DNA of 64,000 nt, from NCBI GenBank assembly GCA_027605045.1, contig JAQFWX010000002.1:1-64000 (forward strand), read 5' to 3'. A program made the position numbers and the translations under genes. Positions 54,459 to 64,000 of this stretch are shown here, in pieces. Each line of letters opens with the position of its first letter. The stretch's first letter is position 1. The DNA comes from Phallus indusiatus. Taxonomy: Eukaryota > Basidiomycota > Agaricomycetes > Phallales > Phallaceae. The notes under the pieces are model-generated. The model was given only the letters and a program-made list of their open reading frames with translations, searched no databases and was not told the DNA's origin.

Positions 54459-54679
54459 TTTGCATATTATAACCTCTGTTCATCGGCTCGTAGCGTATGT
54501 AAAACATTTATCCTCGCTATTTATTCGATTGGGTGTGGCGTTTGTAATGTCCTGTAATAGTTTATAATAATATGAAGTATATAATTGGTGTAACCTAACA
54601 AATGTAGAGGACATAACAGACATAAGGGTATCCGTGATGATTCGACGTGTATACAGATATATGGAATGAGTGGAAACCT

Positions 54680-55643
54680 TCACGCAGATTCGGCTTGCTT
54701 CTCTAATGCGTAATATTTTTGACGTTTATGGAGTGCAACGAAGGATGCTATGGTTGCCGGAACAGTGAAAATGATGTTGACCCAATTACTTATTACTGCG
54801 AGCCTGACTAAAGAAAAAAGACACATCTAAGTCTGATCTACTTGTGGACGAATGCACTTGAGGTATTTACCTGGGAAATAGTTCCAGTATCTTCCTACCA
54901 CCCCGAAGGCCATTTCACCCTGTTGTATGGTGCTTTGTGGAACTAATATCGTGATATGTTAGTACCCTGATAGTATGGTGGATTTAAAAAGAGCTCACTT
55001 GGTGCTCCTGAAGGTAAAGTACCAAATATTTGAGGTGATTTGGTAGCGGCGAATACGGTAGTAGGTATCAAAACCGCAATGATGGCGAGGAGATTACACA
55101 ATAGGTACCAAGCTTCAAATTTGAGCATCCTTGTTGAGTAAGGTATGCCATCGCGGGGATGAGTCAATCGGGGTGGCCAATACGGCTTAAACCTAGCACA
55201 ACAATCAAAGCCATGCTTAGCGAGTAATTGAGTTCTACGGTACGTACCAGTCCTTTAGAATGAATGCAATGAAAGCTCCGACCTGCGAGACTAAGAGATC
55301 CGCTACGACAAATAAGACAATATCTGCATCTTCTATATCTATTGAACACAGCACAAGGTACTTAAGCACATGTTGAATCAGGAATGATCATTGGAGACAG
55401 ACCTGTGGTGTTTATATGTAGAACAGAACCCGACGGTAATGACTTTCGTGCAGCTTTCTTTTTGGAATTTGACCTGAAGTGGAAGTACAAAGAGGTAGAG
55501 GTTAGCATCAGTAAAACAATAACTTCATTATTGACATACTTGATGACAGCATTGATAGCTGCAACTTCGCCGATTAAAGCTGTGGCAAATACGATTGACA
55601 ATAATGTAACTCTAGTTTTCTTGAGTGGTATCGGCAAGCTCAT
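54680..55643 (-). CDS. Multi-pass (four-TM) membrane protein of unknown function
   Basis: Spliced reading gives about 220 residues: MSLPIPLKKTRVTLLSIVFA (TM1 to GEVAAINAVIK), a basic loop KSNSKKKAARKSLPSGSV, EDADIVLFVVADLLVSQVGA (TM2), KDWFKPYWPPRLTHPRDG, FEAWYLLCNLLAIIAVLIP (TM3), a loop with GTLPSGAPIPQSTIQQGE, MAFGVVGRYWNYFP, and RLAVISNWVNIIFTVPATI (TM4), ending YYALEKQAESA at 54680. Six exons; all joins keep frame. The family is not recognised. The PYWPPR and YWNYFP elements would be good search seeds. Confidence 0.68.
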
Positions 55644-56058
55644 TATGAGAGGACTCGGAAGTATCAGGAAGTTGGCAATCTAAATTCTCTTAAGGAAGAC
55701 TTCTCTTTAAAGAACTGGAAAGACCCACTCGAAACTATGTATGACGCGGAATAATGCTCACAGTTACTCCACAAGATGGTAGAAGATGCATGGATCACAT
55801 TTTGGTAATGCCAATATGGACTCCTCTCAGCATGACGTCGCCCATTCCCAAATCGGACACTCCACCATGTTTCTTTTGTGCGTGCGTGGGTAGGCGTGGG
55901 TCTAGACATTTCCATCGTAAGTTTTTTTTTTATTCGTGTGTGTGCAAATTAAAACTGCGGAATTATTAATTCGCAGGTCGAGAAGATTCAGATTTCCGTT
56001 AACAGTGTGTTCGGTAAAGTCCGGGCGTAAGTGATTACACATCCCTTTCAGTCTAAGC
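55644..56058. other. Divergent intergenic region, membrane protein gene / MDM12
   Basis: About 415 nt. A minus-strand open frame (55664-55915) has no start or splice that joins it convincingly to the membrane protein. No motif identified. Confidence 0.4.
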
Positions 56059-57099
56059 ATGTCAATCGACCTAGCATGGGAGGCTCTAACACAAACCTCT
56101 CTTTCATCTACCTTAGTCAATCTAATTAATAAACGCCTAACCACAGTGAAAAGACCTTCATTTATGGGACCGGTAACGATTACATCATTTGAGTTTGGAA
56201 CTGCATCTCCCGATATTGAACTTGTGGACATTCGCGACGTATACTCTGATTTCTTGGAGGACGATGATGAAGAGGAACAGGCAGCGGGAACGGAAGATTT
56301 TACACAGGATTTCCAGTGGGTATATCGCAAAGGCGATAACCCCACAGAAAGACCTCCTCGCCCGCTTCGGTATGGCGAAAATGTTACCGCAAACGTCTTC
56401 AATAACATACATCCCTCGATGGACTTTTGGAAGGACAGATTAAAACATTCCGCTGATTTATCACAGGAGGAGCTTCACCGTCTCTACATGCCCACTCTGT
56501 CAGCTACAGGCAGTGTGTCCTCTATCGCGCCTCAACGCTCGACGTCAAAGGCTTCCTTGAATGAGGACCAGAAATCACCTTCCGAAACATCTGAATCGTC
56601 CGAACCTTCATTGACGGAGCGACCAAATATTCAATTGCATTTTCGGGTAACTTATGAATCCAACATGCGCCTTACTTTGACGACTTCTCTCATTGTGGAT
56701 TTTCCCTCACCATCGTTCATGACCTTACCTATGAAAATTTCCGTCACCGGGTTTATTTTCATAGGAGAAGTAGTCGTTGCATATCAGAGTTGTGGACAAA
56801 GATTGCATTTGTGCATCGTTGATGACTTACATCCTTATGGTCCGAAGAGCAATCAATCTACCGGGGCGTACTCCGAGCACCCTCTCAATGACGCAGGAAT
56901 TCCACCGTCACAAAAGCCTCTCTCTGCGGGCATTCGACTTCTTCCTTCCATTTTCATCGAATCCGAGATTGGGCAAGCCGATAAACACGTACTTAAAAAC
57001 GGAACAAGGGTAGAGCGATTCATCCAGGACGTAATACGGAAAACGTTAGAAGAAGAATTAGTATTCCCTAATTATCACACTATATTACTCGAAGGCTAA
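56059..57099 (+). CDS. MDM12: ERMES complex subunit Mdm12
   Basis: SMP-domain lipid-transfer protein of the ER-mitochondria encounter structure, acting with Mmm1, Mdm34 and Mdm10. Unlike its neighbours it is a single uninterrupted exon of 346 codons. Family features: N-terminal MSIDLAWEALTQ, FMGPVTITSFEFGTASPDIE, LVDIRDVYSDFLEDDDEEE (the acidic stretch), then after a Ser-rich insert IQLHFRVTYESNMRLTLTT, LIVDFPSPSFMTLPMKISVT, FIFIGEVVVAYQSCGQRLHL, SIFIESEIGQADKHVLKN, VERFIQDVIRKTLEEELVFPNY. The stop lies 15 bp from the stop of convergent ELP3, so the transcripts probably overlap. Confidence 0.93.
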   Translation: MSIDLAWEALTQTSLSSTLVNLINKRLTTVKRPSFMGPVTITSFEFGTASPDIELVDIRDVYSDFLEDDDEEEQAAGTEDFTQDFQWVYRKGDNPTERPPRPLRYGENVTANVFNNIHPSMDFWKDRLKHSADLSQEELHRLYMPTLSATGSVSSIAPQRSTSKASLNEDQKSPSETSESSEPSLTERPNIQLHFRVTYESNMRLTLTTSLIVDFPSPSFMTLPMKISVTGFIFIGEVVVAYQSCGQRLHLCIVDDLHPYGPKSNQSTGAYSEHPLNDAGIPPSQKPLSAGIRLLPSIFIESEIGQADKHVLKNGTRVERFIQDVIRKTLEEELVFPNYHTILLEG

Positions 57100-57114
57100 C
57101 AGGCGTCGTATAAT

Positions 57115-59413
57115 TCACAACCATTTGGACATATAAGGGCCATCCAATTCGTACCCTAGTCGCCTGTAATAATCCCGCGTACCCACGCCTGATAAAGGTG
57201 TGGATTAGCCACAAAATAAGAGAAGAAGGGGTCGTCGACACGTCATACCTGAAATAACGGCCATTTTGATGCTACCATGCTCGTCACGAGCAATGCGTTC
57301 CGCTTCCTCCATTAGTAGAGTGCCAAATCCCTTAACCAAGTTACAGACGATATTCATTTATCATGGAAATCCCTCACCTGGTGTTGAAATTTAGTGGGAT
57401 CGCGGCCATGGACAGGAATAGCAGTCCCGTATACATGAAGTTCCCTGACAATACTACATCCTCCCTCATCACCGCTTTGGTTTCGTCGCGGTAATAACTC
57501 CGGTCTATATGTTCCTTCTTCGGAGCATTTTCTTAAGCGAAGAAGACCGATAAGAATGTCTTTTTCTGGGTCTTCATATGATAGGAATGTTTCCCAACCA
57601 CCGTTCGCTGCGTAATCACGACGTAAGAGCTCCACAGATTCAGGTCGCACTTTATGGTGGATTTCATGTATCTTTAAAAATATACAACTTTAGTAGACAA
57701 TTTACATTTGGTTTGCGCGAACTTACTCCGACTTCACGGAACCGCACGTCCCTACACTCAGCGCCAAAGTCTTTCATTCTCTGCAAAGCTAACTCCCGAA
57801 GGTTTCCCGAATTGTCACATCCACTTGATACCAATGGAAGTGGGATATCCCTAATAATAAACAAAAAAGGTTATTATGAACATTTTGTCTAATACGTGGA
57901 TTTAGGATCACTGACCTCTGAACGCGATACACTCGAGTCCATGGAGGAACGAGAGCTAAAATTCTCGCCACCACCTCTACGAGTACATTTGGTGTATAGT
58001 TTTTATATCGCCCTGTTCTCCATAACTCATATAACCCAGTGCCTCGAATTACGAGAGTTGGATATAATTTTAGACCGTCTGAGCGATATGCAGGGTTCTC
58101 AAAATATTCCTGTGTTCTTCTGAGTGTGCGTGGTCGGAAATGAAAGACTTCAGACTAACCTTAAATTGCTCCATATCCCTTTCTACACCGACATTGGGAA
58201 GATCCGGCATCATGTGTGCAACAACTTTGAATCCCGCATCTTTGGCAAGATGAAAACTTTCGGTAACAGCGCGAACGGTGTGACCACGGTTAGTATCTCG
58301 GGCAACGTCCTCGTATACAGATTGTACACCTATTTCCAATCGAGTACAACCATATCGTAACATCTGACTGAATATCATTGTAGAATCCAAGATAAACGCA
58401 TACACGGGGAAAATCACCTTAAATGAGGACGTAAACAATAATCGGGTCGCGTTTCGATTGTGATACCTATGGCTTTTGATTTGCTCTGTTCGGAAAATCT
58501 AAAAGTCATAGCATCACAAATTTGGATGATGTGTGGGTAGCAAAGGAAAAGACACATGCCTCACAGCCTCATCGACATCCAAGCCTGTATAACCAGAAAG
58601 CGCATTGTGCAATTGTGCTATAAACTTGCTTCTATAATCTTCCGGCATACTCATAAACGTTCCTCCCATAATGATAAATTCCACCTACAAAAATAGTTCA
58701 GATGTATCAAGACAGATCTAAAAACCGAAAGGCTTGCCTTATCGACGCTGTGACCAAGACTTTTTAGTTGCTCGACTCGACCGCGGGTTTGTTCATAGGG
58801 ATCATATCTTGCACGGATTGCGCGCATGCTCGTTGGTTCATATCCGGTATAACTTTGCGTGCTATACTCGAAGTCAGAATCAGGTCCACCTGGGCAGTAA
58901 CTGATGAAGCGATTAGTGAATCATTCAGGTTTCAGTGACAATCAAAATATCATCTCACACACAGATGTTCCCAGTCATTGCAATGTGTGGACAGCGATGT
59001 GGTTTGCACATCACAGCAACTACTGCAATCTACCATGCCCGTTGCAATTATCTAAGTGTTCATTAAAGGGTAGGGGGACTTACACCGCTTGCTGTGCGTA
59101 TTGGACGAGCTCTTAGCTTTGGGAGCAGAGCTTTTTTGTATTCATCTGGAACCGCACTAATTATATCGACCAGCCGTGGCTGGCCACTGTAGCCATACTT
59201 TTTCGAAAGACGGGACCGAGTCTCGTTTAGTGATATCGAACGGTTTTCATTGTGTGCAGCAATCAGCTCGGTTGCGATTGCAGATGTAACACGGAGGAGT
59301 CTCTCTGTCTGACTGGGGCCTAAATATAAGCATATTATATCAACTACAGCGTATAGAGTGAAGTCAGAATTTGACGAACGAACCTTGTGCTGGGACTGCA
59401 GCAGCGACAGGCA
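57115..59413 (-). CDS. ELP3: Elongator complex catalytic subunit Elp3
   Basis: Radical-SAM acetyl-CoA enzyme that starts cm5U/mcm5U modification of wobble uridine in tRNA. Start [11 protein letters not shown] at 59413. An N-terminal tRNA-binding region ([30 protein letters not shown]) precedes the radical-SAM core with the [4Fe-4S] cysteines in [10 protein letters not shown] and [17 protein letters not shown]. Then [69 protein letters not shown] and [18 protein letters not shown]. The acetyltransferase domain has [50 protein letters not shown], ending [10 protein letters not shown]. About nine introns. All motifs are intact. Confidence 0.95.
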
Positions 59414-59461
59414 TAGTTAAATGCTGATCTGATTATGTAAGAATCGACTTCGTTGCTTGGA
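59414..59461. promoter_or_regulatory. 48-bp bidirectional spacer between ELP3 and HIS6 start codons
   Basis: The two ATGs point away from each other with only 48 bp between, too short for separate promoters. Shared core promoter or transcription start inside the partner gene is implied. Confidence 0.6.
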
Positions 59462-60736
59462 ATGCGCTCACGCTCAAGGTTTCGACCTTGCATAGACCTT
59501 CATGACGGTGTTGTCAAACAGATTGTAGGAGGATCATTGTCGGACAGTGATACCAGCTCCTTGAAAACGAATTTTGTCTCAAGGTAAGACAGTCCCGAAC
59601 TTTCGTTTGGACAGGGACCAGAATTCACTATTAGTTTTAAGCCAGTCATCTGTATATTATGCACGTCTATTCAAAGATCATGAATTGACTGGAGGACATG
59701 TCATCAAACTTGGCCCGGGTAATGATGATGCAGCGAGAGCAGCCCTCGCTGAGTGGCCAAGTGCGTTATGGGTGAACTCGGTGTCCTTGCGGTCCTCAAT
59801 TCTCAATATGCAATAGATGGCTTTCATGTAGGTGGAGGAATCAACGATAACAATGCGATTCAATGGATTGAAGCCGGCGCCGAGAAGGTCCTTTGGAAAT
59901 GATTGAATCTCGTACTTGCTTCTGATACGACTCAGGTGATTGTGACATCGTACTTATTTCCTGAATGTCGCTTTTCTCTGGAACGGTTGCAACGTTTATC
60001 GAAAGTCGTTGGAAGAGACCGGCTGGTCATTGACATAAGGTTTGAAGTCTCTGTTGAGTTGTCAAGTTGTATGCAAAACTAGCAACTGCTGTAGCTGTCG
60101 ACGAAGAGGGAATAAATGGTATATTGCAATGAATAAATGGCAAGATCTAACAGACATGGAAGTTAATCAAGGTATAGCAATTAGTTCGTAACAAAAACAT
60201 CTCATTGAGGGTATGTTCAGAAACACTAGATCTATTTTCTCAATATTGCAGGTAGGCAAATATATCTTTTGCTTTTCTGTACCTTGACTGACTTCTGAAA
60301 GTGAATTTCTTATTCATGCTGCAGATGTGGAAGGACTTTGCCAAGGCATTGATGAGGAGTTGGTAAGACGTGAGCGGCCTTTCTTAATTACTCCCGCCAG
60401 AGTTGCATCTTACATTGTTTTGCAAGATCTTGGCCAATGGGCGACTATCCCAACCACTTACGCTGGGGGAGCAAAAAGTATGTAATTTCACATATTCATG
60501 TCACGAGAAAGGCGGGCGAGCAAAAAAAAAAAGACGTTTCAGATTTGAATCTGGTTGATACCCTGTCGAATGGAAAGGTGGATTTGACATACGGAAGGTA
60601 AGTAGAGTTTACATGTGTTCAGCGATGCTGAGGTTATTGTTGCCCTAGTGCCCTGGATATTTATGGAGGAAGTTTAGTTAAATTCAGTGACCTTGTTGAA
60701 TTATCGAAAACAGGCTACCCTAAAGACTTTGATTGA
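59462..60736 (+). CDS. HIS6: ProFAR isomerase of histidine biosynthesis
   Basis: Catalyses the fourth step of histidine biosynthesis, the ring-opening isomerisation of ProFAR to PRFAR, on a (beta/alpha)8 barrel. Start [20 protein letters not shown] with the first-strand catalytic Asp, then [161 protein letters not shown]. The second-half Asp is in HAADVEG. Stop at 60736. About eight short introns; one acceptor is TTTTAAG rather than the nearer TATTAG, chosen because it keeps frame. Confidence 0.92.
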
Positions 60737-61010
60737 ATATTACTTCCTTCTTTACAAAATGATGGCATCACTATAGCGCGAAACCCGCTGTCAAATGATA
60801 ATCGAGTGTCGTGATGTAACCGCTACAACATTAAGTACGACCTAGTACAACAAAACAAGAATCTTCATGTGATATATATGATAACTTGATAATTTGCAAC
60901 GGGTGTCATGCGAGGAAAACAAAGGGATGCGTGGGTGTAATGATTTGTCAGCGGGGCATGCGGGCGTAGAAGCTTCTTCCAGTGTTCAAGCTGTCACCTA
61001 AAGACAAAGA

Positions 61011-63215
61011 ATGTATTCTCGCAGATGCCGGGTTCGTGTTTCATCAGCACTGTTTTTTTCCGTTCTCAGAATTCATTAAAACTGTTTCCAAAAGCATTTC
61101 AACCAAGACACCGGCGAGCCTATTGGCTCAGGCTGTCCCAGAGGCGACCGTTGCGAATTTATCCATCCACGTTCCTCACACTGGGACGAAGCGCGTCCGA
61201 GCAGACCAGTGGTCAGGCAACAACGCTATTCAGAGAGAAGAACTCGCTCTGATTCTGTCTCATCAAGCGGCGACTCCTCAAGGTATCACACAAGGATGCC
61301 ACAGTCACATTGGCCGTCGAGCAGGTATAATGAACGTCAGCCCCCCAAGGATCTGCTCAGCTCTAGGCTCTCCGACCCAAACAGTCTAGGCTCGCGACTC
61401 AATGCTCCAGCATCACCGCCATCGCCCGCTCGTGAGACCCTTAGTTCACGAATTCAAGATCCTCCACAACAGACTTCTAGTTTGACTTCGCGAATTTCTG
61501 AATTGCCCGCCGCACCGGCACCTCCAGCATCGTCTTCAAGTTGGGCAACATCAAGCGTCAGTGCTGCTGGAAATAAATTAGGGTCAGGACACGCACGAGC
61601 GGAGTCCTCAGGTTGGGGTGAACCAGGCGATGTGCATCTTTCATGGTCCGATTCGGCCGCAAAACCCGCTCCAGTTCCCCCAAGTCGTCCCCGAGGACAT
61701 TCACCGCAAACCGCTAAAACTTCCAGTCGTGAACCTTCGTTCACTTCAGCGTTAGAATCATCAATGCACCACAAGGAGCGTCAGCTATCCATGTCTATAT
61801 CTTCTTCGACAAGCGGGCCGACTCCGACGCTCGAAAGACAACCATCCAGACCGGCAGTACCATCCCTACCCGCCCCGCCTCCTCAGCGGCCCCCGTCATT
61901 ACCTGCCTCTCAACCACAGCAGCCGTCAGCTCCTTCTCCTTCATTTCCTTCCCCTATCACCCCAATGCTTCCTCTTCCGACAACCCCCATCCCCACCGTC
62001 CCTTCCGCACAAATGCAGCCTCTGGAAGTTTCACGGCCTGTTGATCAACGACCTACTGAAGTAGCAGAAGGCAAAAATGCGTCCAACGACGCGAGGCGCT
62101 CGGTGGAAGTAGAGCGGATGGAGTAAGGACATCTTTATTATTTGCGTAGAACATATTGCTCATGTTATATTTCAGGAATGTTTGCGAAGCCTCTTTGCAG
62201 TATCTCAAATATCACAAGGCCATGGAGATGAAGTACAATATGAATCATAAACAACCTCGTATTAGTATCGGCGGTCAACAGAAGATTAGCAACAGTACAC
62301 AAGAAGCTGAAGTCAAAATCAAGGAAGAACGCTCAAAGTGGCATGAATCGGTCCACAAATTATCCACCAATTGGCCATACACACCACCCAAAGACAATCG
62401 GCTTGAAAACGCCAATCGACAACTACAAGCTCTTAAACAGCAAGTTCAGGTGATTGAAGACACCCTAAACAGCGAAAACACCTCAGAAAAAGACGATTCG
62501 ATGACAATAGAACAAATTGTTGCGCGCCAATCTAATTTGGCCGAACGTTTGGAGGAGATAGAGGAACACCAGGCAGATGTTGAAAATGACGTCGAACAGC
62601 GTTTAGATGATCTGACCCAAAGACACGGAGACTCCTTTGAAGACTTACATTCTAATGCTCTCATCGAAGTGAAAAAGTCGACCGATCAATCAAAGCTATT
62701 ACAAAAAAGCATGGATCAACTTACCAAAAATCATGAAGCATTCTCACAACAAGTCGATCAAATATATAGTCGTCAAGACGATATACTTGAAAAATCAAAC
62801 AAATTACATGAAGAAAACGAAGAACTGAAGAGGCGATTGGCTATCGTACGTGCTTTTTCCCACCTCTCTTCTTTAACTTTATTTATTTGTATACCCATAG
62901 TATGAAGCACGAGATATCAGTTATCGCAAGCAATTAGACGTTGCCGTTGAAGCTATGGCAAAGTTGAAACAAGAGTCCCTAAATATGCAAGACCGTACAC
63001 AGCAGTTGGCTGAAAATTTGAAAACGATTGTTATGTCTCAGGCTCGTGAACATCTTGAAGAACAATTCAGTCTGGTGAAGCAAGAAATTGATATGCAATT
63101 GAAAACAACCAAGGAAACCTTTGTTAAAGAGTTTAGAGGAAAGTATGGCCCGGCGTTCAGTTTACTCGAACAACTTAGCACTCATCTGCAAAATGCATTC
63201 AGCGAGTCGAATTAG
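61011..63215 (+). CDS. CCCH zinc-finger protein with C-terminal coiled coil
   Basis: The first exon is 21 nt (61011-61031, MYSRRCR). A 63-nt intron (61032-61094) is followed by HFNQDTGEPIGSGCPRGDRC and EFIHP. Joined, they form a CCCH finger with spacing C-x14-C-x5-C-x3-H, wider than the usual C-x7-9-C. A Ser/Pro-rich disordered region follows (SRLSDPNSLGSRLNAPAS, SSRIQDPPQQTSSLTSRIS, PPPQRPPSLPAS). From exon 3 (62176 on) the protein is helical: ENVCEASLQYLKYHKAMEM, RLENANRQLQALKQQVQVIE, ARQSNLAERLEEIEEHQADV, LKRRLAIYEARDISY, LEEQFSLVKQEIDMQL, ending LQNAFSESN. Heptad patterning is clear over about 250 residues. A single CCCH finger suggests RNA binding with a dimerising or scaffold helix; specific role unknown. 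Confidence 0.75.
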
Positions 63216-63374
63216 GATGCTACAGTTTATCAAATAATAAGCCCCTTCTTGTAATTATAGCTAATTTGGCCTCAAAGAGGCCTTTCTCTCATATGTGGTA
63301 GGTAAAACATATTGATTTATGCACGAAATTAGTGAACACTCGTATTATAAACCCACTCTCATCTGTTATTATTA

Positions 63375-64000
63375 CTATAAATCTAAATCCATCTCATTCA
63401 ACATCTCGTCATTGATTCCACCGTCGTCGAACATTTCTTCATCATCCTGTGTCACCTGTGGCTGCGCGGCTTGCTTCTTTTTTTCTTCAGCTGCTTCGAC
63501 ATCTTGCAGAGTCCACAGAGAAATTCCCGTCTGATTTTCGTTTGGATTCTGAGAAATCGTCCGCATGAATAGTTTAGAAAGAACGATAGCCATGTCTGTT
63601 GACAAGTTCGACGCGGTTTCCGTGATATACTGGTTTATCCATCGTGGCAATTTAGCACGCTTATCGGCCCTCGCAAACCGCTTTTCAAAATGTTAGGTGT
63701 TGGCAAGTGATTCGAAAAAAGATGTGGCATATTTACTTTATCAGCAAAAACCATCAATCCCCAATCCGTTTTCCCCCGCAAAACTCGACCGACACATTGA
63801 GCAGCAGTACGCATTGCGTCGAAACCCAAGAATTCTGATTCTCGTATTCGATACGCATCGCGTAGATACTCCAAACGAGCCTAGGAAAGTGTTAACACGT
63901 TAATGGAATACAAATATACTGCAAAGTAAAAGAAGATTACCTTGAGTATACGACTTTCTGTGTATTGATATGGTACCCTTCAATCAAGATCGAAATCAAC
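63375..64000 (-). CDS. RAD3: TFIIH DNA helicase RAD3/XPD, C-terminal part (5' end beyond window)
   Basis: 5'-3' Fe-S helicase of TFIIH for nucleotide-excision repair and transcription initiation. Only the last exons are in the window: [49 protein letters not shown] (helicase motif VI, QxxGRxxR), [30 protein letters not shown], then the C-terminal extension [20 protein letters not shown], an Ala/Gln/Lys-rich stretch and an acidic end [13 protein letters not shown] (stop 63375). At least three introns are visible. Everything seen agrees with XPD orthologs; the Fe-S and Walker motifs lie outside the window. Confidence 0.93.

Noticed and set aside
55664..55915. Minus-strand ORF between the four-TM gene and MDM12
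   Set aside because: No supported junction to the membrane protein and no known motif; likely part of the divergent promoter region.

Overview
The window is a gene-dense stretch of a fungal nuclear genome, most likely a basidiomycete (Agaricomycotina-type). Almost every gene is broken by many short introns of about 45-70 nt, intergenic gaps are small, and the gene set is fungal: an ERMES subunit, Pam17, a Nur1-type nuclear rim protein, two Fus1-like single-pass SH3 proteins, indoleamine dioxygenase, a P450 and a GH18 chitinase. I see no transposon, CRISPR, tRNA or rRNA. The window is core eukaryotic genome, not an obvious accessory island.

Layout. 1-13.6 kb (+ strand): 3' part of a GH18 chitinase with a C-terminal chitin-binding module, UBLCP1 phosphatase, a NECAP-type endocytic protein, NFS1 cysteine desulfurase, an SRSF1-like SR protein, a 2-kb gap, then indoleamine 2,3-dioxygenase. 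14.2-18.7 kb (-): RPA1 and a coiled-coil membrane protein. 20.6-22.2 kb (+): Nur1-like protein. 22.3-26.5 kb (-): fructose-1,6-bisphosphatase and a four-finger C2H2 factor. 26.5-29.3 kb: large gap. 29.3-41.7 kb (-): P450, DUF3429 mitochondrial membrane protein, AHA1, SH3 membrane protein, SNF2 helicase. 42.0-42.8 kb (+): PAM17. 43.1-50.7 kb (-): second SH3 membrane protein, two uncharacterised proteins, a large membrane-anchored protein. 50.8-54.5 kb (+): HIR1. 54.7-55.6 kb (-): multi-pass membrane protein. 56.1-57.1 kb (+): MDM12. 57.1-59.4 kb (-): ELP3. 59.5-60.7 kb (+): HIS6. 61.0-63.2 kb (+): CCCH zinc-finger coiled-coil protein. 63.4 kb to the end (-): 3' part of RAD3/XPD.

Most genes are housekeeping and not clustered by pathway. 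Loose themes are mitochondria (NFS1, PAM17, MDM12, DUF3429), chromatin and DNA maintenance (RPA1, HIR1, SNF2, RAD3, NUR1) and translation or metabolism (ELP3, HIS6, FBP1, IDO).

The most striking observation is that NFS1, otherwise intact, lacks the five-residue segment carrying its catalytic cysteine. Other points are an AHA1 co-chaperone with an apparent C-terminal membrane anchor, a likely 6-nt microexon and two homopolymer frameshifts in the NECAP gene, GC-AG introns, a CCCH finger whose first cysteine sits on a 21-nt first exon, and very tight divergent gene pairs (48 and 73 bp between start codons). All gene models were spliced by eye; exon edges are inferred from GT/AG (or GC/AG), reading frame and family conservation.
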